64,000 bases of DNA, taken from assembly GCF_001500125.1 (NCBI RefSeq), contig NZ_LQIV01000034.1, forward strand, positions 124,001-188,000, given 5' to 3'. This DNA comes from Mycobacterium sp. IS-1742. Lineage in GTDB: Bacteria; Actinomycetota; Actinomycetes; Mycobacteriales; Mycobacteriaceae. The notes beneath the pieces were generated by a model. That model saw only the letters and a program-made list of their open reading frames with translations, had not been told where the DNA came from and did no database searches. Within the stretch, counting starts at the first letter, position 1; every line of letters begins with the position of its first letter. Shown piece after piece: positions 16,018 to 25,728 of the stretch. Both the position numbers and the translations under genes were made by a program.

Positions 16018-17715
16018 CTATCGGCCCGCGGCGCTCAACCGGTCGGCCAGTCCCGACGCCCGCACCACGCGCCGTTCGATCGCGGCCCGCACCGCCGCCT
16101 CCGAACCGACCACCCGCACCTTCGTCTTCGCGCGGGTGACCGCGGTGTAGAACAGCTCCCGGGTCAGCAACCGCGACTCCTCGTCGGGGAGCAGCACGGT
16201 CACCTCCTGTGCCTGGCTGCCCTGGCTCTTGTGGATCGTCATGGCGTGCACGGTCTCGACGTCGGCGAGCCGGCTGGTCGAGAACTCCACCGGCCCGGCG
16301 CCCGCGCCCACCACGGCCGCCAGCCCGTGGTCGCGCACGACGGTCACACCGGTGTCGCCGTTGTAGAGCTGCAGTCCGTAGTCGTTCGCGGTGACCAGCA
16401 GCGGCCGCCCGGCATACCAGTCCGACCAGATCGGCTCGCCGGTCGCATCGGTGAGCCAGCGTTCGACCTGCCGGTTCCAGTACCGCACGCCGTACGGCCC
16501 GCGCCGGTGCGCGCACAGCAGCCGGTGCTCGTCGAGCGTGGCCAACGCGGTCCGCGCGTCGCCGAGGACCGCCGCCTCGCGCAGCCGCAACGCATGCGGC
16601 ACAAGCACTCTGCGCAACTGCTCACCGGGGTTGTCGGTGTCGACCCACTCGATGTCCGAGCCGCCGTCGCGCAGCAGCGCGATCACGTCGTCGGTGTGGC
16701 CCTCCCGGATCGCCGACGCGAGCGCCCCGATCGGCGCGCCGAAGCGGTGGGAGGTGACGAGCCGGGCGATCCGCACGTCGTCGCGCGCACCCAACCCGTC
16801 GACCAGGTCGGCCAACACGGCGCCGGCCTCCACCGAGGCCAGCTGGTCGGCGTCCCCCACGAGTAGCAACCGGCTGTCGGGCCGAACGGCCTCCAGCAGC
16901 CGGGCCATCAACGTCAGAGACACCATCGACGTCTCGTCGACGACGATCACGTCGTGCGGCAACCGGTTCTCCCGGTGGTGGCGGAACCGCGACGCGTTGT
17001 CCCTGCGCCGCTGCAACAGCCGGTGCAGCGTCGAGGCCGTCAGCTCGGGCAGCCGGTCACGGTCGACGGCGTCGAGTTCGGCGATCTGCAGGTGCACGGC
17101 CTCGAGCAGACGCGCCGCGGCCTTGCCCGTCGGGGCGGCCAGCGCGATGCGCAGCGGCGGACGGTTCTGCAACGACGCCTGCTCGGCGAGCAGCGCCAGC
17201 AGCCGCGCCACGGTCGTCGTCTTGCCGGTGCCGGGGCCGCCCGTCAGCACGGTGAGCGATTGCGACAGCGCGATTTCCGCGGCGACGCGTTGCTCGGGGA
17301 AGTCCGCGGCGGGGAACAGGCGGTCCAGGCCCGGCACATCCCCGGGCGGCGACGATTCCAGCAGCGCGAGCACGTCGTCGCACACCTGCTGTTCTTCGCG
17401 CCAGTAGCGATCGAGGTAGAGCAGGTCGGCATGCAGCCGCAGCACGGGCGGCGCGCCGGTCAGCGGGCTCGCCCGCACCGCCGCCAGCCACACCTCCGGA
17501 TCGGGCCACGGCAGCTCCGGCATACCGACCTGGGCGGCCACCGACCTCAGGTCGACGCACACCGATCCGTTCCGCAGCGCACGCACCGCGAACGCGACGG
17601 CGAGCGCCACGGATTCGTCGGCGTCCCCGGCCAATTCGGTGAGCCGCCGGGCGACGTGCACGTCGGCGGGTTCGAAGACCTCGGCGTCGGTGAAAGCGGG
17701 GGCGAACGCGGTCAT
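16018..17715 (-). CDS. recD: Exodeoxyribonuclease V subunit alpha (RecD helicase)
   Basis: RecD of 565 residues. It has an N-terminal helical domain (1-140), Walker A GGPGTGKTTT at 159-168, AAPTGKAAARL (motif Ia), DETSM at 260-264 (Walker B), GDADQLASVEAGAVL (motif III) and HKSQGSQ near the C-terminus (motif V), followed by YTAVTRAK (motif VI). It is the fast 5'-3' helicase of RecBCD in dsDNA end processing; in mycobacteria RecBCD works in single-strand annealing while AdnAB resects for homologous recombination. The start codon overlaps the end of the NYN gene by ATGA, so translation is linked to that protein rather than to recB, which is about 1.4 kb upstream. Confidence 0.95.
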   Translation of the reverse strand: MTAFAPAFTDAEVFEPADVHVARRLTELAGDADESVALAVAFAVRALRNGSVCVDLRSVAAQVGMPELPWPDPEVWLAAVRASPLTGAPPVLRLHADLLYLDRYWREEQQVCDDVLALLESSPPGDVPGLDRLFPAADFPEQRVAAEIALSQSLTVLTGGPGTGKTTTVARLLALLAEQASLQNRPPLRIALAAPTGKAAARLLEAVHLQIAELDAVDRDRLPELTASTLHRLLQRRRDNASRFRHHRENRLPHDVIVVDETSMVSLTLMARLLEAVRPDSRLLLVGDADQLASVEAGAVLADLVDGLGARDDVRIARLVTSHRFGAPIGALASAIREGHTDDVIALLRDGGSDIEWVDTDNPGEQLRRVLVPHALRLREAAVLGDARTALATLDEHRLLCAHRRGPYGVRYWNRQVERWLTDATGEPIWSDWYAGRPLLVTANDYGLQLYNGDTGVTVVRDHGLAAVVGAGAGPVEFSTSRLADVETVHAMTIHKSQGSQAQEVTVLLPDEESRLLTRELFYTAVTRAKTKVRVVGSEAAVRAAIERRVVRASGLADRLSAAGR

Positions 17716-18602
17716 GAGCCGCCGGGAGCGCGCAGCCGCACCATGCGGGTGGTCGAGCTCTCGTCGAGTTCGACGAGGTCCTGGCGTGAACGCAGGAAGT
17801 CGCTGAACGACTTGAAGCCCAGCGACTTCTCGGAAAACGACGGGTCCATCCGCTTCATCTGCGCCTTGACCGCGGAGTTGTGCAGCCAGTCGGCGTCGTC
17901 CTTCTCCAGGCCGATCTGCAGGGCGCGGGCGAGCAGACCCGTGGCGGCGATCTGCGGGTCGGGCTCGTCGGAGTCCGAGTCGGTCTTGCGGCGCCGCGTG
18001 CGCTTCTTCGGTGCGTCGCCGGCCTCGGCGGGCGGCGGGTCGGGCTGGGGCACCGGGACGCCGGGCAGCGCGTCGTAGGTGACGAACTCGTCGCACGCCG
18101 CCGCCAGCGACCGGCTCGACGCGCCCGCCACTCCGATGCCGACCACATACCGGCCGAGCCGTTTGCAGCGCTGCGCCAGCGCGATGTAGTCCGAATCGCC
18201 GCCGACGATGACGACGTGGGTCAGGTCGGGGAGCCGGAACATGTCCTCGACCGCGTCGACGGCCAGGCGGATGTCGGCGCCGTTCTTGCCGTAGGCGGCG
18301 GCCGGGAACAGTTGCACCAGGTCGACGGCGCGGGCCACGAGTTGGCCGCGGTAGTTCGCGTTGACGTCCGAGGACCAGTCCGCGTACGCGCGGGTGAGCA
18401 CCAGGGTGCCGAACGACGACGCGAAGTCGATCACCGCGCCGATGTCGACGGTTGCCCGGGTGAGCTTCTCGGCGAAGTCGTCGGCGGCCTTGGTCTTGTC
18501 TCGCTGGAACGAATTGCGCCCGTTGACCTGGTCGTACCGCGAGATGACGATGTTGTCGAAGTCGAGGTAGACCGCGACGCGTGTGGCTCCCGGTTCCGTC
18601 AC
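17712..18602 (-). CDS. NYN-domain (LabA/DUF88-like) putative RNase with C-terminal OST-HTH/LOTUS domain
   Basis: This 296-residue protein has a PIN-like NYN domain with catalytic acidic residues in YLDFDN (14-17), GKNGADIRLAVDA (105-117) and VGGDSDY (133-139). A basic/acidic linker KKRTRRRKTDSDSDE (about 200-214) follows, then an OST-HTH domain (about 217-290) with the recognisable SAVKAQMKRMDPSFSEKSLG and FKSFSDFL. NYN domains cleave RNA; OST-HTH domains bind RNA. The combination is known in bacteria but its role is not. It is translationally coupled to recD and lies within the recBCD cluster, suggesting co-production with the DNA end-processing enzyme. Confidence 0.85.
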   Translation of the reverse strand: MTEPGATRVAVYLDFDNIVISRYDQVNGRNSFQRDKTKAADDFAEKLTRATVDIGAVIDFASSFGTLVLTRAYADWSSDVNANYRGQLVARAVDLVQLFPAAAYGKNGADIRLAVDAVEDMFRLPDLTHVVIVGGDSDYIALAQRCKRLGRYVVGIGVAGASSRSLAAACDEFVTYDALPGVPVPQPDPPPAEAGDAPKKRTRRRKTDSDSDEPDPQIAATGLLARALQIGLEKDDADWLHNSAVKAQMKRMDPSFSEKSLGFKSFSDFLRSRQDLVELDESSTTRMVRLRAPGGS

Positions 18603-18633
18603 CCGTTCAGTGTCGCGTATCGGGCTTCCGTAG

Positions 18634-18954
18634 TCAGGAGGCCTGCGGCAGTGTCACGTGCGGATCGCAGACCTCGAGCACCCGGCGCACCGTCGGGTTG
18701 CTCACCAGCGTCCACGGGACCTCGGCGCGGACGCAACGTTGACCGATCGTGCACAGCACCGAGAACCCCGCGGTGGACAGGAAGTCGACACCCGTCATGT
18801 CGAGGGTCAGCCGGCGCGAGTTCGCGCCCCGGCGCAGCACGTACTCCTCCAGCTCAGGGGCGTTCGACGCGTCGATGGACCCGGCGACGGTGATGCGCAC
18901 GTCGTATGCGTCGAGCCATTCGGTGGAAAAGGTCAGATGATCGATGGAAGGCAT
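18634..18954 (-). CDS. STAS-domain protein (anti-anti-sigma factor-like)
   Basis: This 106-residue protein has a complete STAS fold: strand RITVAGSIDASNAPELEEYV, then LTLDMTGVDFLSTAGFSVLC, the motif around the phosphorylatable Ser/Thr of SpoIIAA/RsbV proteins (serine in FLST). These bind anti-sigma kinases of the RsbW type and release sigma factors when unphosphorylated. The ATG was chosen because GGAG lies at a fitting distance, while the TTG three codons earlier is too close to it. The partner kinase is not adjacent. It sits between recB and the NYN gene. Confidence 0.85.
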   Translation of the reverse strand: MPSIDHLTFSTEWLDAYDVRITVAGSIDASNAPELEEYVLRRGANSRRLTLDMTGVDFLSTAGFSVLCTIGQRCVRAEVPWTLVSNPTVRRVLEVCDPHVTLPQAS

Positions 18955-19123
18955 AAGGATCAAGCTCCGGAACCGCGCCGATACGGCGCAAGGGAAGATG
19001 TGGGGGGCGTCTGCGAGGCTGGCTCCATGAGCCTTTTAGTGCGACATGCCCGCGGCTGATTGATCAACCTCGACAGACTTTACGCCGGTGGCCCCCCATC
19101 GGCGCAAGCCCGCGCGCGAGACG

Positions 19124-22100
19124 TCATACTTTCGCGCCCGCGTCGAGCAGGTTCGACAGCGCGACGATCAACTCCGCGGGCGGTTGCCAGGTGAACACCC
19201 CCGCCGGCTGCCCGTCCGCCATCGGTGTCGACGCTCCGCACATGCCCCGCACGAACAGGTACTGCACCCCGCCGAGATGTTCAGCCGGGTCGTAACCCGG
19301 CTGCCGCCAACGCAGAAAACGATGCAGCACAACGCAATACAGCAGAGCCTGCAGCGGATAGTCCGAGTGCAGCATCGCCTCGGCCATCCGGTGACGGCTG
19401 TAATCGGCTGCGGTGAGCGGGGATTCGGGTTCACCGAGCCAGTTCGTCTTGTAGTCGACCACCACATGGCGGCCGCCCACCCGCAGCACCGCGTCGATCG
19501 ACCCCGTCAGATACCCCTTCAGTGACTGACCGCCGAGCGCCCGATCGGTGAGCCGGTCGGCATACGACGCAAGCACGTCGTCGGCGGGCAGATGCGCGGC
19601 GAGCAGGCGGCCGACGTCGGCGAGCGTGATGACCGGCGCGTCGGCGCGCGCGTCGCCGCCGGCCAGCGGGAACTCAAAATCCAGTTCGCGCAGACGGTCT
19701 CGGAGACCGATCTTCCGCAACGTCACCTCCGGTGCGAGCGGACCGAGCGGGGTGTCGTGCATCGGCAGCAGCGCGTCGGCCAGCACCTCGGGTGCGACGT
19801 CGACCGGCCACCACACCGCCTGCTCGCGGATCGTGCGTTCGAGTTCGGCGCGGAAGTCGGTGGCGAACGGGTCGGCGTGCTCGAGCACCGCGTGCACCAG
19901 TGACCCGAACTTCGCCCCCGTCGGCAACTCGGCCATCGGCGACGGCACCGCCGCCACCTCGTCGTCCTGCTCGGACACCGGCACGTCGACGATCTCGTCG
20001 TCGAGTTCGGCCACCTCGGGTTCACTGGTCACCCCGCCGCCTCGGGAGTCCTCCGCGGCCCGCAGCAGACCCGAGTACGACGTGCGCCGCCACGCGGTGT
20101 CGATGCCGCGGTGGAAGTGCCGGACCGCCAGCCCCGTCGGGTGCTCACCGGGGTGGGGTGCGGCGGGTTCGGCGATCTCGGAGTCCTCGAGCACCGGCCC
20201 GCCGAGGTCCGCCCACGCGCGCAGCGCGGTCCTCGCGTCCGCGTCGTCGAGTCTGGGCGGGTCGCAGCGGTCGGGCACCACCGCCTCCCCGGGCCGGCGG
20301 CCCCGCAGCAGCCGGGACAGCCCGCCGTTGGGTTCGTCCCACGACGGTGCCCACCACGCCACCACCTGAGACTGCGCGCGCGTCAGCGCGACGTAGGTGA
20401 GGCGCACGTCGTCGCCGGCCGCCTCGATCCGGCCGAGGCGTTCGGCCTGGGCGTGGTCCGGGCTGTCGTCGGCGCCGATGTGCAGGCAACGGGTGCGGCC
20501 GTCGTGGAACAGCACGCAGTCGCGGGTCTGGATGTTGCGGTTGAACGCGAACGGCAGGTACACCACCGGATACTGCAGGCCCTTGCTGACCCACACCGTC
20601 ATGATCTGCACGGCCGCGGCGTCGTTGTCGAGCCTGCGGTTGCGTTCGGTGGCGCCGCTGCGGTCCTCGCGCTGGGTGCGCAGCCAGTCCCGCAGCGCGG
20701 GCAGGCTGAAGTGTTCGCGATGGGCGACCTCGTGCAGCACCTGCGTCAGGTGCGAAAGGTCGGTCATGTGCCGGGCGCCGTCGCGCCACGACAGCACCCG
20801 CCTGCCCATGCCGGTCATGTTGGCCGCTTCGAAGATGGCGGCGACACCGCGCTCGCGGGCGTGATCGGCCCACTCCCGCAGCCGGTCGGCGATCTCGTCG
20901 GTCAGCGTGTCGCCCCGTGCGGCGAGCTCCTCGGCGGTGCGGCCGAAGAACATCGTGGTGGCCGCCGCCCGCACGAGCCCGGAGCGGTGCGGCTGGTCGA
21001 ACGCCTCGAGCAGGCACAGCCAGTCGTCCCCCGCCGGGGAGTTGAACACGTCGGAGTCCCCGGTGTAGACCGCGGGGATACCTGCCGCCGAGAGCGCGTC
21101 GAAACAGGCGCGGGCGTCCTTGTGCGTCTCGACGATGACCGCGACGTCCTTGGCCTCGATCCGCTTGTCGCAGAACGTCGCTCCGCTGGCGAGCAGCCGG
21201 CCGACGTCGGCGGCGAGGTCCCGGCTTATGTGCGGCCGCAGCCTGTCCATCGGGATGACGCGGTCCGAACGGGTGCCGAAGGTGTCGCGCGAGACGATGC
21301 GCAGGCGGAAGGGGTCGTTGTGCGGGGCGCCTTCGAGCCGGTGCCCCGGGTGTCTGGCCTCGACGGGCCGCACGACGATGTCGGAGTGGCCGAGTTCGGC
21401 GTCGCGCAGCACGACCTGCAGCCGGTCGACCAGGTCGCCGTCGCTGCGCCAGTTGGTGCCGAGCGTCTGCCGGTGCCCGGCCGTGCTGGCGGCGTGCAGG
21501 TAGGTGACGATGTCGCCGCCGCGGAACGCGTAGATCGCCTGTTTGGGGTCGCCGATCAGGATCAGCGTCGAGCGGCCGGTGAAGGCCCGGTCGATCACCT
21601 GCCACTGCACCGGATCGGTGTCCTGGAATTCGTCGACCATGACGATCGACCAGCGGCGGTGCATGCGGGCGCGCGCGGGTGAGTCCTGATCGGTCAGCGC
21701 GTTGGCCAGTCGGGACAGCAGATCGTCGTAGTGCAGGATGCCCAGCCGGCGTTTGCGTCTCTCGAGTTCGGAGCACACCGCCCTGGCGAACTCGACGCGC
21801 ACCGCGGCCTCCGTGCCGATGGGCGGGTGCTGCGGCCGCAGTTCGGTGCCGGCGTTGCGGACGACTTCGCGGGCGAGCTCCAGCGCCTGCGCGCGGGTCA
21901 GCGCCGGATCGTCGCGCTGTTGGCCGAAGTGGGCGAGGTACAGATCGTCGACGATCTCGGCGGTGAGGTCGTCGAGACTCTCCACCAGTTGCACGCCGGT
22001 GTCCGTATCGCCCGCAACACCAAGCGATTTGAGGACGAGTTGGCAGAACTGATGTGTGGTCGCGATCGTGGCGGCGTCGAAACCGGCCAGCGCGTCCCTG

Positions 22101-22420
22101 AGCCTTTGTCTGCGGGCGTGGCGTTCCTGGTCGGAGCCCTTGATGAGGTGGGCGACCAGTTGGTTGTCGCCGACCGTCGATTCGTCATCGAACGCCACCA
22201 GCGCGTCGAGCATCTGGCAGCGGACCCGCTCGCGCAGTTCCTGGCTGGCCGCCCGGCCGAACGTCACCAGCAGCATCTGGTCGAGCGTCGCGACACCCTC
22301 GGCGATGTAGCGCGTCACCAGACCCGCGAGCGCGAATGTCTTACCGGTGCCGGCACTGGCCTCCAGCACGGTCGTGGTCCGCGGGGCGGGAAGCGGGCCG
22401 AGCAGATCGAAACCGTCCAT
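19124..22420 (-). CDS. recB: Exodeoxyribonuclease V subunit beta (RecB helicase-nuclease)
   Basis: RecB of 1098 residues, about the usual length. Walker A ASAGTGKT is at 21-28, DEFQDTD (Walker B) at 263-269, GDPKQAIYAFRGGD near 295, YVALTRAQ (motif VI) in the middle, and the nuclease motif DYKTNW near 989 with YPLQALLY following. It is the 3'-5' helicase and the only nuclease of RecBCD. Its start overlaps the recC stop by one base (TGATG), so recC-recB are coupled. Downstream of its end come the STAS and NYN genes rather than recD, unlike E. coli, where recD follows recB directly. Confidence 0.96.
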   Translation of the reverse strand: MDGFDLLGPLPAPRTTTVLEASAGTGKTFALAGLVTRYIAEGVATLDQMLLVTFGRAASQELRERVRCQMLDALVAFDDESTVGDNQLVAHLIKGSDQERHARRQRLRDALAGFDAATIATTHQFCQLVLKSLGVAGDTDTGVQLVESLDDLTAEIVDDLYLAHFGQQRDDPALTRAQALELAREVVRNAGTELRPQHPPIGTEAAVRVEFARAVCSELERRKRRLGILHYDDLLSRLANALTDQDSPARARMHRRWSIVMVDEFQDTDPVQWQVIDRAFTGRSTLILIGDPKQAIYAFRGGDIVTYLHAASTAGHRQTLGTNWRSDGDLVDRLQVVLRDAELGHSDIVVRPVEARHPGHRLEGAPHNDPFRLRIVSRDTFGTRSDRVIPMDRLRPHISRDLAADVGRLLASGATFCDKRIEAKDVAVIVETHKDARACFDALSAAGIPAVYTGDSDVFNSPAGDDWLCLLEAFDQPHRSGLVRAAATTMFFGRTAEELAARGDTLTDEIADRLREWADHARERGVAAIFEAANMTGMGRRVLSWRDGARHMTDLSHLTQVLHEVAHREHFSLPALRDWLRTQREDRSGATERNRRLDNDAAAVQIMTVWVSKGLQYPVVYLPFAFNRNIQTRDCVLFHDGRTRCLHIGADDSPDHAQAERLGRIEAAGDDVRLTYVALTRAQSQVVAWWAPSWDEPNGGLSRLLRGRRPGEAVVPDRCDPPRLDDADARTALRAWADLGGPVLEDSEIAEPAAPHPGEHPTGLAVRHFHRGIDTAWRRTSYSGLLRAAEDSRGGGVTSEPEVAELDDEIVDVPVSEQDDEVAAVPSPMAELPTGAKFGSLVHAVLEHADPFATDFRAELERTIREQAVWWPVDVAPEVLADALLPMHDTPLGPLAPEVTLRKIGLRDRLRELDFEFPLAGGDARADAPVITLADVGRLLAAHLPADDVLASYADRLTDRALGGQSLKGYLTGSIDAVLRVGGRHVVVDYKTNWLGEPESPLTAADYSRHRMAEAMLHSDYPLQALLYCVVLHRFLRWRQPGYDPAEHLGGVQYLFVRGMCGASTPMADGQPAGVFTWQPPAELIVALSNLLDAGAKV

Positions 22421-25400
22421 CAGTCGGGGTCCCTCTCGGCGTCGAGCATCGGCACCCACAGGCGGGTCGCGTATCCGTCGAGGCCGGCGGCGATCAGGGT
22501 GCCGAGCCAGGCGTTCGGACCCCACACCCGCACGTTGGCGGGTTCGGCGTCCTCGCCGGGGTAGCGGTCCGACTTCCAGCGGAACCGCGCCGCCCGTTCC
22601 GCGTCCCCACGGCCGTGGCGCGCCTCGGCCCACGCGTACGAGGTCTTCGGCGGCAGCGGAATCGGCTCACGCCGCCCCGCGTCGTACATGCTCACCAGGT
22701 CCCGCAGCACACCCGTCGCGTCCTGCGGTGCGCCCAGCATCCGCTCCCGCGGCGCGGTACCCCGCTTCGCGCGGCCGATGCACACCGCCGCCCAGTCGGC
22801 GCCCGGGCGCGCAGCGGTCAACGCCGCCAACTGGATCCACGACCCCAGCAGGTGGCGGCCGTCGAGCTTGGAGTACGTGACGGTGACCGTCCGGTCGCCG
22901 TACACCCTGGCGACCGTGCCGGTGACGCGGCGACCACCGCCGAGGTGGAAGTCGACGTCGTAGGCCTGCGGCGGCTGCCCGCGGTGCCGGTGCGCGGCGA
23001 CCGCGAGCGCGGCGGCCTGATCCCGCAACTCCTGCGCCTTGCGCCAGCCGAGCCGGCCCGGCGGCAGCGACCCGCGCCGCCACTCGGCCTGTTGTGCCTG
23101 TTCAGGATTGAGGCCGCGCAGCATGTCGTCGAGCATCCGTTCGCCGACTTGCCATTCGGCCAGCGCGTCGATCTCGACCGGCATCGCGTCCTCGACGGCG
23201 TCGACATCCCACGGCAGCGTGAAGTCCAACGCACGGAAGAACCCCTTGACCGGATCCCTGAAGAACCCGATCAGGTCGTCGAGCGCGACGTCGTCCTCCG
23301 GTGGCGCGGGCAGGGGATGGGTGAGCAGGCCGGGCCGCTCGGCGCGGTCGCCCGCCGCGACCGTCGCCGCGGTCAGCGCGGTCGAGTCGAACGTGAACGG
23401 TGTGCCGGGCACCCCGAGCGCGCCCGGTGTGACGTTGCGAACATCGAAGGGCTGCAACGGATGTTCGACGACGATCGTGTCGCGCACCGGGCTCTCGGTG
23501 GTGACGTCGAGCGCGTCGAGCAGTTCGACCAGCGGCACCGCCGGCGGCCTGCGCTGCCCGGAGTATTCGTTGGCGCCGGTGTAGGTGACGACGAGTTTCT
23601 CCGTCGCCGCGCCGATCGCGTCGAGCAGCAGTTGGCGGTCCTCGGAGCGGATGTCGCGCTCGCCGGTCATCGGGTCGCGGGCCAGCGCGTCGTCGCCGTC
23701 GACGACGCCGAGGCGCGGGAAGGCCCCGTCGTCGAGACCCACCAGGCACACCACCCGGTGCGGGACCGAACGCATCGGCACCATCGTGCACACCGTGAGC
23801 GTGCCGGTGCGGAAGTTCGCGCGGGTGGGCCGTCCGGCGAGGTGGCGGTCCAGCAGTGCCCTCACGTCCGGCAGGCGCAGCAGCGTGTCGCGCCGCGCGC
23901 CGGCCTGGGCCAGCACGTCGGCGAACTCACGTTCCAGCTGAGTGGTCTGCCAGGTGTCGTCGTCGGGGACCGTGGTCAGTTGATCGATGCCGGTGCGCAG
24001 GGCGTCGAGCCACTGGTGCAGAGGTCGTGTGCCGCTGAGTGATTCGACGCAGTGCTGCAGCCGGTCGACGTACTCGGCGAGGCGGCCGGCGAGTTCGACC
24101 CTGTCGCTGCCGACGTCGTCGAGGGGCAGGGTGGTGTCGAGCCAGGCGTGGGAGTCGTCGGACATCGCGACCCCGGCGAGCACCCGGTCGAGCCCGAAAC
24201 GCCAGGTGTTCTGGACGAAGTCGACGCCGTAGGGATGGCGGTGTCCGCGGTCGAAGCCCCACCGGATGTTGGCCTCGCGCACCCAGTCGCCGATCGCGTC
24301 GAGGTCGTCGTCGCTGAAGCCGAACCTGGCCCGGACCGACGGCGCCTCGGCGAGGTTGAGCACTTCGGTGGCGGTGGCGCGACCGCCGGCCAGGGCGAGC
24401 AGTTGGGCGGCGACGCCGAGCAGCGGGTTGGTCTGCGTGAGTGCGCGGTCGGCGAGTTTGACGCGGAGCCGGTGGGCCGGATGCGCGCCGTGCACCACGT
24501 CGCCCAGCCCGAACCCGGCGACGATCAACGGCGCGTAGTGCTCGATGTCGGGGCACATGACGAGGATGTCGCGCGGTTCGAGTGTCGGGTCGTCGACGAG
24601 CAGGCCGAGCAGCACCTCACGCAGCACGTCGATCTGCCGGGCGGCGCCGTGGCAGCTGTGCACCTGCACCGAGCGGTCGTGGTCGGGCAGCCGGCGGCCG
24701 GCGGGGCGCATCGCGTTGGCGGCGATGTCGGACTGCAGCCAGCCGAGCAGGGAGTCGGGATGGTCGGCGTGGCCGAGATGGTCGTCGGTCCGCGGGTCGG
24801 CGGGCAGGCTGCGCTGCATTTCGCGCAGGTCGCGGCCGAGGGTGGCGAGCAGCGGGTGGCCGACCTCGCGGTGTGTGGTGTCGTCGCGACGGCGGATGGG
24901 GCCGCGGTGGGCCCGTAGCGAGGTCCACAGCGGGTCGCTGGGATGCGGCAGCCACAGGTGCAGGTCGTGGTGGGTGGCGAGCGCGCCGAGCAGTTCGACC
25001 TCGGTGAAGGGCAGTCGGGTGTGACCGAACAGCGACAGGCGCTCGGGGAGGCCGATGGGTGACTTACGCAGTCGCGCAACGATTTCGGCGTGCCGGACGT
25101 GTGGCGGGTCGGCGGGCACCCGGTCGGCGAGCGCGCGCCACAGATGCGGTTGCCAGTGCAGGTCGTCGTCGAGGTCCCCGGTGTCGCCGGCGAGCCAGTC
25201 GACGAGCAACTGCGGGCGTTGCCGGGCGTAGCAGGCGAACAGGCCGGCGAGGCGGCGGGCGACGGCGTAGCGCCGGCTCTGCCGGAGCTCTCTTTCCTCG
25301 CCGTGTTCGAAGTGGCCCAGGTGGGTGGCGAGCGTGGTGCACCACGGTTGGTCGAGGCTGTCGTCGATGACCTCGAGCAGCGGCCAGACCAGGGTGTCGG

Positions 25401-25668
25401 GCGCCCACGGATCGTCGTCGCGGGTGCCGGTGACCTCTGCGATCAACGAGTGAGGGCTGCGAAAGGTGATGCCCGCGCAGACGCCGTCGTCGCCGGAACC
25501 GCGGCCCAGGACGTGGGACAGGCGCTGGCTCAGCCACCGCTCGACCCCTTTGGCCGGGACGATGACGAGTTCTTCGGCGAAGGGGTCGGCCAGGGGAGTG
25601 GACAGCAGGGCGCCGAGTCCGTCGGCCAGCAGGTCGGTGCGCTCCGCCCGGTGCACATGGAATGGCAT
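22420..25668 (-). CDS. recC: Exodeoxyribonuclease V subunit gamma (RecC)
   Basis: RecC of 1082 residues, starting MPFHVHRAERTDLLADGLGA followed by EELVIVPAKGVERWLSQRLS, which is the first conserved RecC block. Later parts include VQVHSCHGAARQIDVLREVL, ILVMCPDIEHYAPLI and PHRVVCLVGLDDGAFPR. RecC is an inactive helicase-like subunit that splits strands and, in E. coli, recognises Chi. It is first gene of the recC-recB unit and its promoter must lie in the 60 bases before 25729, shared with the divergent HD gene. The ATG was chosen because longer upstream frames have no family match. Confidence 0.95.
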   Translation of the reverse strand: MPFHVHRAERTDLLADGLGALLSTPLADPFAEELVIVPAKGVERWLSQRLSHVLGRGSGDDGVCAGITFRSPHSLIAEVTGTRDDDPWAPDTLVWPLLEVIDDSLDQPWCTTLATHLGHFEHGEERELRQSRRYAVARRLAGLFACYARQRPQLLVDWLAGDTGDLDDDLHWQPHLWRALADRVPADPPHVRHAEIVARLRKSPIGLPERLSLFGHTRLPFTEVELLGALATHHDLHLWLPHPSDPLWTSLRAHRGPIRRRDDTTHREVGHPLLATLGRDLREMQRSLPADPRTDDHLGHADHPDSLLGWLQSDIAANAMRPAGRRLPDHDRSVQVHSCHGAARQIDVLREVLLGLLVDDPTLEPRDILVMCPDIEHYAPLIVAGFGLGDVVHGAHPAHRLRVKLADRALTQTNPLLGVAAQLLALAGGRATATEVLNLAEAPSVRARFGFSDDDLDAIGDWVREANIRWGFDRGHRHPYGVDFVQNTWRFGLDRVLAGVAMSDDSHAWLDTTLPLDDVGSDRVELAGRLAEYVDRLQHCVESLSGTRPLHQWLDALRTGIDQLTTVPDDDTWQTTQLEREFADVLAQAGARRDTLLRLPDVRALLDRHLAGRPTRANFRTGTLTVCTMVPMRSVPHRVVCLVGLDDGAFPRLGVVDGDDALARDPMTGERDIRSEDRQLLLDAIGAATEKLVVTYTGANEYSGQRRPPAVPLVELLDALDVTTESPVRDTIVVEHPLQPFDVRNVTPGALGVPGTPFTFDSTALTAATVAAGDRAERPGLLTHPLPAPPEDDVALDDLIGFFRDPVKGFFRALDFTLPWDVDAVEDAMPVEIDALAEWQVGERMLDDMLRGLNPEQAQQAEWRRGSLPPGRLGWRKAQELRDQAAALAVAAHRHRGQPPQAYDVDFHLGGGRRVTGTVARVYGDRTVTVTYSKLDGRHLLGSWIQLAALTAARPGADWAAVCIGRAKRGTAPRERMLGAPQDATGVLRDLVSMYDAGRREPIPLPPKTSYAWAEARHGRGDAERAARFRWKSDRYPGEDAEPANVRVWGPNAWLGTLIAAGLDGYATRLWVPMLDAERDPD

Positions 25669-25728
25669 CAACCCAAACCATAGAGCGCGGGTCCGACTAA
25701 TCGCGGGTAAGGCGGGCATCCCCCGCGT

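Noticed and set aside
22336..24042. Long plus-strand frame antisense to recC
   Set aside because: No motifs; RecC on minus is unambiguous.
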